Positions 61,201 through 64,000 of a stretch of DNA of 64,000 nt are shown here, piece by piece (the stretch's first letter is position 1; each line of letters begins with the position of its first letter). The stretch is from Archegozetes longisetosus (lineage: Eukaryota > Arthropoda > Arachnida > Sarcoptiformes > Trhypochthoniidae): NCBI GenBank assembly GCA_018873245.2, contig JAEMBT020000006.1:4641855-4705854 (forward strand). Direction: 5' to 3'. The notes under the pieces were generated by a model. That model worked only from the letters and a program-made list of their open reading frames with translations. It did no database searches and was not told the origin of the DNA. The position numbers and the translations under genes are program-made.

Positions 61201-61586
61201 TTTTCTCAAAAGGAAAACCCGCGTTTAGCCATTGTGTGTGGGCAAGGACTTTTGGTCTTGTAATGAGATAGCAAATATATTCATATATTTTTGACCAAAA
61301 TATCAGATCTTAGTTGCTTCCAGTTCCGGAGAAAAAATCTCGTTTTTTTAACATTACGTCTATGGAACAAAACTTAATTTCAAAAAGTTAATTGACCCCT
61401 ATCCTACTTAGTTTCTTTATGGAACTTCGCTCAAAAATAGATGAAAACAAGGGAAAAATCTTGGAAAAATTTTAGAGTAGTTCAAGAACTGGAACATAGT
61501 GATATCGACGATTGAAATTTTCATTTGATATGTGTTGCCTTTTATAGAAGAAGAGCTCACTCAGTGGTCATTATTTTTATTACTAC
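58253..61586. other. Gene-free stretch
   Basis: No coding exon, long repeat or RNA gene is recognised in this AT-rich segment. Confidence 0.45.
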
Positions 61587-62173
61587 CAGGCGTTCAACTG
61601 TACACAACTGAGCCCAAATCTGCCTCAAACTATGGGTCAGAGACGTTTCATCGACAACTTTTCACCGATAGTCGTCAGATCCACAATGAATACCGATGAA
61701 TGGCTGTATAACGAGTTTGAAGCACTCGTTATAGTGTAATTAGTTGATTTTTAAAGAGTGGTATTCCAAATTTCAAAAGCTTACAACTCTTGAAGCGTTC
61801 ATCTGATATGCTTAAGACTTATATTTCTGGAAACTGTGTGCAAAAACTTTTCGAATGATGTGTATATTAACATCTGTTCCAATAGGTCCACCGATGAGCA
61901 TGGGTGATATGTACGTCATTTTAAAGCTTTTTGCACACGGCTTCCAGAGATATAAGTCTTAAGCATATCAGATGAACGCTTCAAGAGTTATTCACTTTTG
62001 AAATTTCGAATACCACTCTTCAAGAACCAATTAATTATATGATAACGAGTATTTCAAACTCGTTATACAGCTACTCATCGGTATCTATTGTGAGCCTGAT
62101 GACTATCGGTGAAACGTTTCGAACCTATAGTTTGAGGCAGATCCAGGCTCAGTTGTGTATCGTTGAATGCCTG
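61587..62173. mobile_element. Foldback element with arms of about 270 bp
   Basis: The element starts CAGGCGTTCAACTGTACAC and ends as the near complement of CAGGCATTCAACGATACAC. The arms (61587-61870 and 61905-62173) pair nearly throughout, including TTGAGGCAGAT/ATCTGCCTCAA and the stretch AAGCGTTCATCTGATATGC. The loop is only about 35 bp. No open frame and no clear target duplication. Confidence 0.8.
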
Positions 62174-62814
62174 AGCTTAAATATTTATGGAAATCAATCT
62201 ACATAATCTTGTATTCACTATTCATGTTTGAAGTTTTATCTAAATCTGTTGACTACTATTAAATCTTGAAGTTTGTTTTAGTAAATATGAATAAAGAAGA
62301 GAATCTGAGGTTTAGAGATAAAAAAATCAGTTGAGAATTGATTTTGACTTGTTTCAGCTAAACTGACCAGTCCCATTTTGCTAAGCTGACTTCTGCCAAC
62401 CAACGCCAATCATGAATTAAGTCTCTCACTATATGAGGAACAATTAATGGAAATATAATCGGGTATTATTATAGAACGACTATAAGATGTCTACTGAGCA
62501 CAAACTTTGTTAATTATTTCACACTTTAGGGTTGGTCAAATAGTTAACATAAATACTTTCCAACTCGTCTTTGATTAGTATTAAATGTTCATGCTTATAC
62601 AAATACTGATTACGAATTAAGCGCTGACATTTCAGTAATCAAAAATATTTTCCTTAATATGGTAGAATTCAACAAATAACACAAGGACTATGCTTCACTA
62701 ATTGCCTCTCATATGATAATATTTATGAAGTTTAAACAATTTTCTAAAATTAATTGTTAAGTTATAAATATAGAGGAAAGCAAGCTAACTATTTTTTATT
62801 GAACATCTTTTCAG
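62174..62814. other. Stretch before the LRR exon
   Basis: No exon is recognised. It ends in a good acceptor (tttcag at 62809-62814). Confidence 0.45.
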
Positions 62815-63969
62815 TGCGGAGATTACTTCTCACATCTTACACTTGAAATGAAAACAAATCCAAATATTGAATCGTTAGATTTAAGGGGTCTGGTACTCAA
62901 CACCAAAATTCTAGAAATGATCAACGAGTTGGCTCCAAATCTAGAATGTCTTCACTTGAATTTCATAAGAATGGATTCGAAAGCATGGACTTATTTTGTC
63001 AATGAAATTGTACCAAAACTAAAACATTTATCATTAGATAATGCGCTCAAAATTGACCTACATGAAAACAATGAATTTGAAATGGATTTTCTTTTTATAA
63101 ATGGTATAAATCTTGAAGAAGTAAAGCTCAATATTTATCCCATAGAATCACAGTTTGACTTGGAGAGTTTGAGATATTTTCAGAGGAATATTATTTTTAT
63201 TCACGTTAGTGTTTACCCGCCAATCAATGATTCAGTAAAAATGAAAGATATCGTAACCAATTTATTAAAAGGTAATGCCGTTAATATTGAGTTTTTAAGA
63301 TTAGAGTCATCAGAAAACTATGATACCGTCTGTTATGCCATTCGTGAGATTGAGTGTTTCAAAGAACTTCGAGCTTTAAATTTAAGCTTAAAGAATTATG
63401 CATTAAATTCAGAATATTCTAATGAAACTTATGGAGGAATAATGAATTTGGAACATCTGGAAAGTCTTACTCTAGACTTCTGGCAGTTTAAAGGAACAAA
63501 TAAGCTGTTGAAAATGCTTTCTAAATCCAAGTCTAAGAGTTGTCTCAAAAGATTAAGACTAATTGATGGTCAGATCGGAGCTTATGGTTTCAAATCCTTA
63601 TGCAAGAATTTTCGGGATCTGGAATCTTTACAATTAATTGATGCAAAATTTTTAAAAATCGAACCGATTCTCATATTTATTCGTCAAATGAACAGTTTGC
63701 AAGAATTGATTATAGAATATACGGAATCTAATAATTATAGATATTCTGGTAAATTAACTCCAGAAGAATCCAACAACTACAAAGACTATTATTGGTTTCC
63801 AGTTGAGAATATCGGACTAATTCATGACATAATAAAGGCCAAACACTTTACTGAAATTTCTTTGATTCAGATCCCGGGAATCAGTTTAGAAGAGCTACAT
63901 AAATGCAAAGAAATCGCAGAGCAAAGAGAAGAAATGCTGAAGTTAATTTTCAAAGAATCAAATCTCTAA
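62815..63969 (+). CDS. Leucine-rich-repeat protein (FBXL-like), last exon
   Basis: Open from the acceptor at 62814 to TAA at 63967-63969. Read from the ATG at 62848 it gives 373 residues; the frame stays open upstream to the acceptor (CGDYFSHLTLE before that Met), so this is probably the 3' exon of a larger protein. Repeated patterns such as IESLDLRGL, LECLHLNF, LKHLSLDN, LEEVKLNI, LRALNLSL, LESLTLDF, LKRLRLID and LESLQLID show at least eight irregular leucine-rich repeats, like those of the F-box LRR substrate adaptors of SCF ubiquitin ligases. No F-box is seen within this exon. Partner and substrate are unknown. Confidence 0.85.
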   Translation, partial: CGDYFSHLTLEMKTNPNIESLDLRGLVLNTKILEMINELAPNLECLHLNFIRMDSKAWTYFVNEIVPKLKHLSLDNALKIDLHENNEFEMDFLFINGINLEEVKLNIYPIESQFDLESLRYFQRNIIFIHVSVYPPINDSVKMKDIVTNLLKGNAVNIEFLRLESSENYDTVCYAIREIECFKELRALNLSLKNYALNSEYSNETYGGIMNLEHLESLTLDFWQFKGTNKLLKMLSKSKSKSCLKRLRLIDGQIGAYGFKSLCKNFRDLESLQLIDAKFLKIEPILIFIRQMNSLQELIIEYTESNNYRYSGKLTPEESNNYKDYYWFPVENIGLIHDIIKAKHFTEISLIQIPGISLEELHKCKEIAEQREEMLKLIFKESNL

Positions 63970-64000
63970 TTAATTTTGCTTTACAAATGTTATTCTTGTC

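Overview
The window is eukaryotic, AT-rich, intron-bearing animal DNA. The Rbfox protein, the SDR9C dehydrogenases, the DEG/ENaC channel fragment and the mariner and hAT transposon remnants all fit an arthropod. A mite or other chelicerate is my guess from the protein flavour; I ran no search. Splice sites follow GT-AG, and exon joins were worked out by hand from reading frame and family conservation.

Layout. (1) Positions 1-924 hold exons of a divergent alpha-arrestin-like gene cut by the window edge. (2) 4396-12669 is an Rbfox RNA-binding splicing regulator with eight coding exons, complete at its 3' end. (3) 15629-16049 is a two-exon secreted peptide with ten cysteines and a CS-alpha-beta (defensin-like) pattern. 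(4) 16.3-52.1 kb is a large imperfect palindrome. The left arm (about 16.33-26.13 kb) holds alpha-galactosidase pseudogene(-), alpha-arrestin(-) and SDR(+). The right arm (about 42.72-52.11 kb) holds the mirror image: SDR(-), alpha-arrestin pseudogene(+) and intact alpha-galactosidase(+). The spacer carries a second, smaller head-to-head pair of arrestin copies (32.6 and 34.5 kb), a third, badly broken alpha-galactosidase copy (37.1-38.0 kb) and a short DEG/ENaC-like gene (28.3-29.5 kb). (5) 52.1-62.8 kb is gene-poor and rich in foldback elements. (6) 62815-63969 is a leucine-rich-repeat protein exon.

The palindrome is the most interesting part. The repeated unit is arrestin followed by alpha-galactosidase in the same direction. 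The arms differ strongly in similarity along their length. The arrestin segments have diverged and decayed, while the alpha-galactosidase exons 2-7 with their introns, and SDR exon 1 with about 1.5 kb upstream, are nearly identical. That mosaic is what gene conversion between palindrome arms would leave. Only one alpha-galactosidase copy, one arrestin copy and both SDR copies read as intact.

Mobile DNA: two mariner-family deletion derivatives (33950-34467, 41122-41659), one hAT element with recognisable transposase remnants and an empty site preserved in paralogous sequence (47914-48525), one hAT-like non-autonomous element (26802-27570), and several long-armed foldback/MITE-like elements. 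I found no convincing tRNA, rRNA, CRISPR or viral genes.
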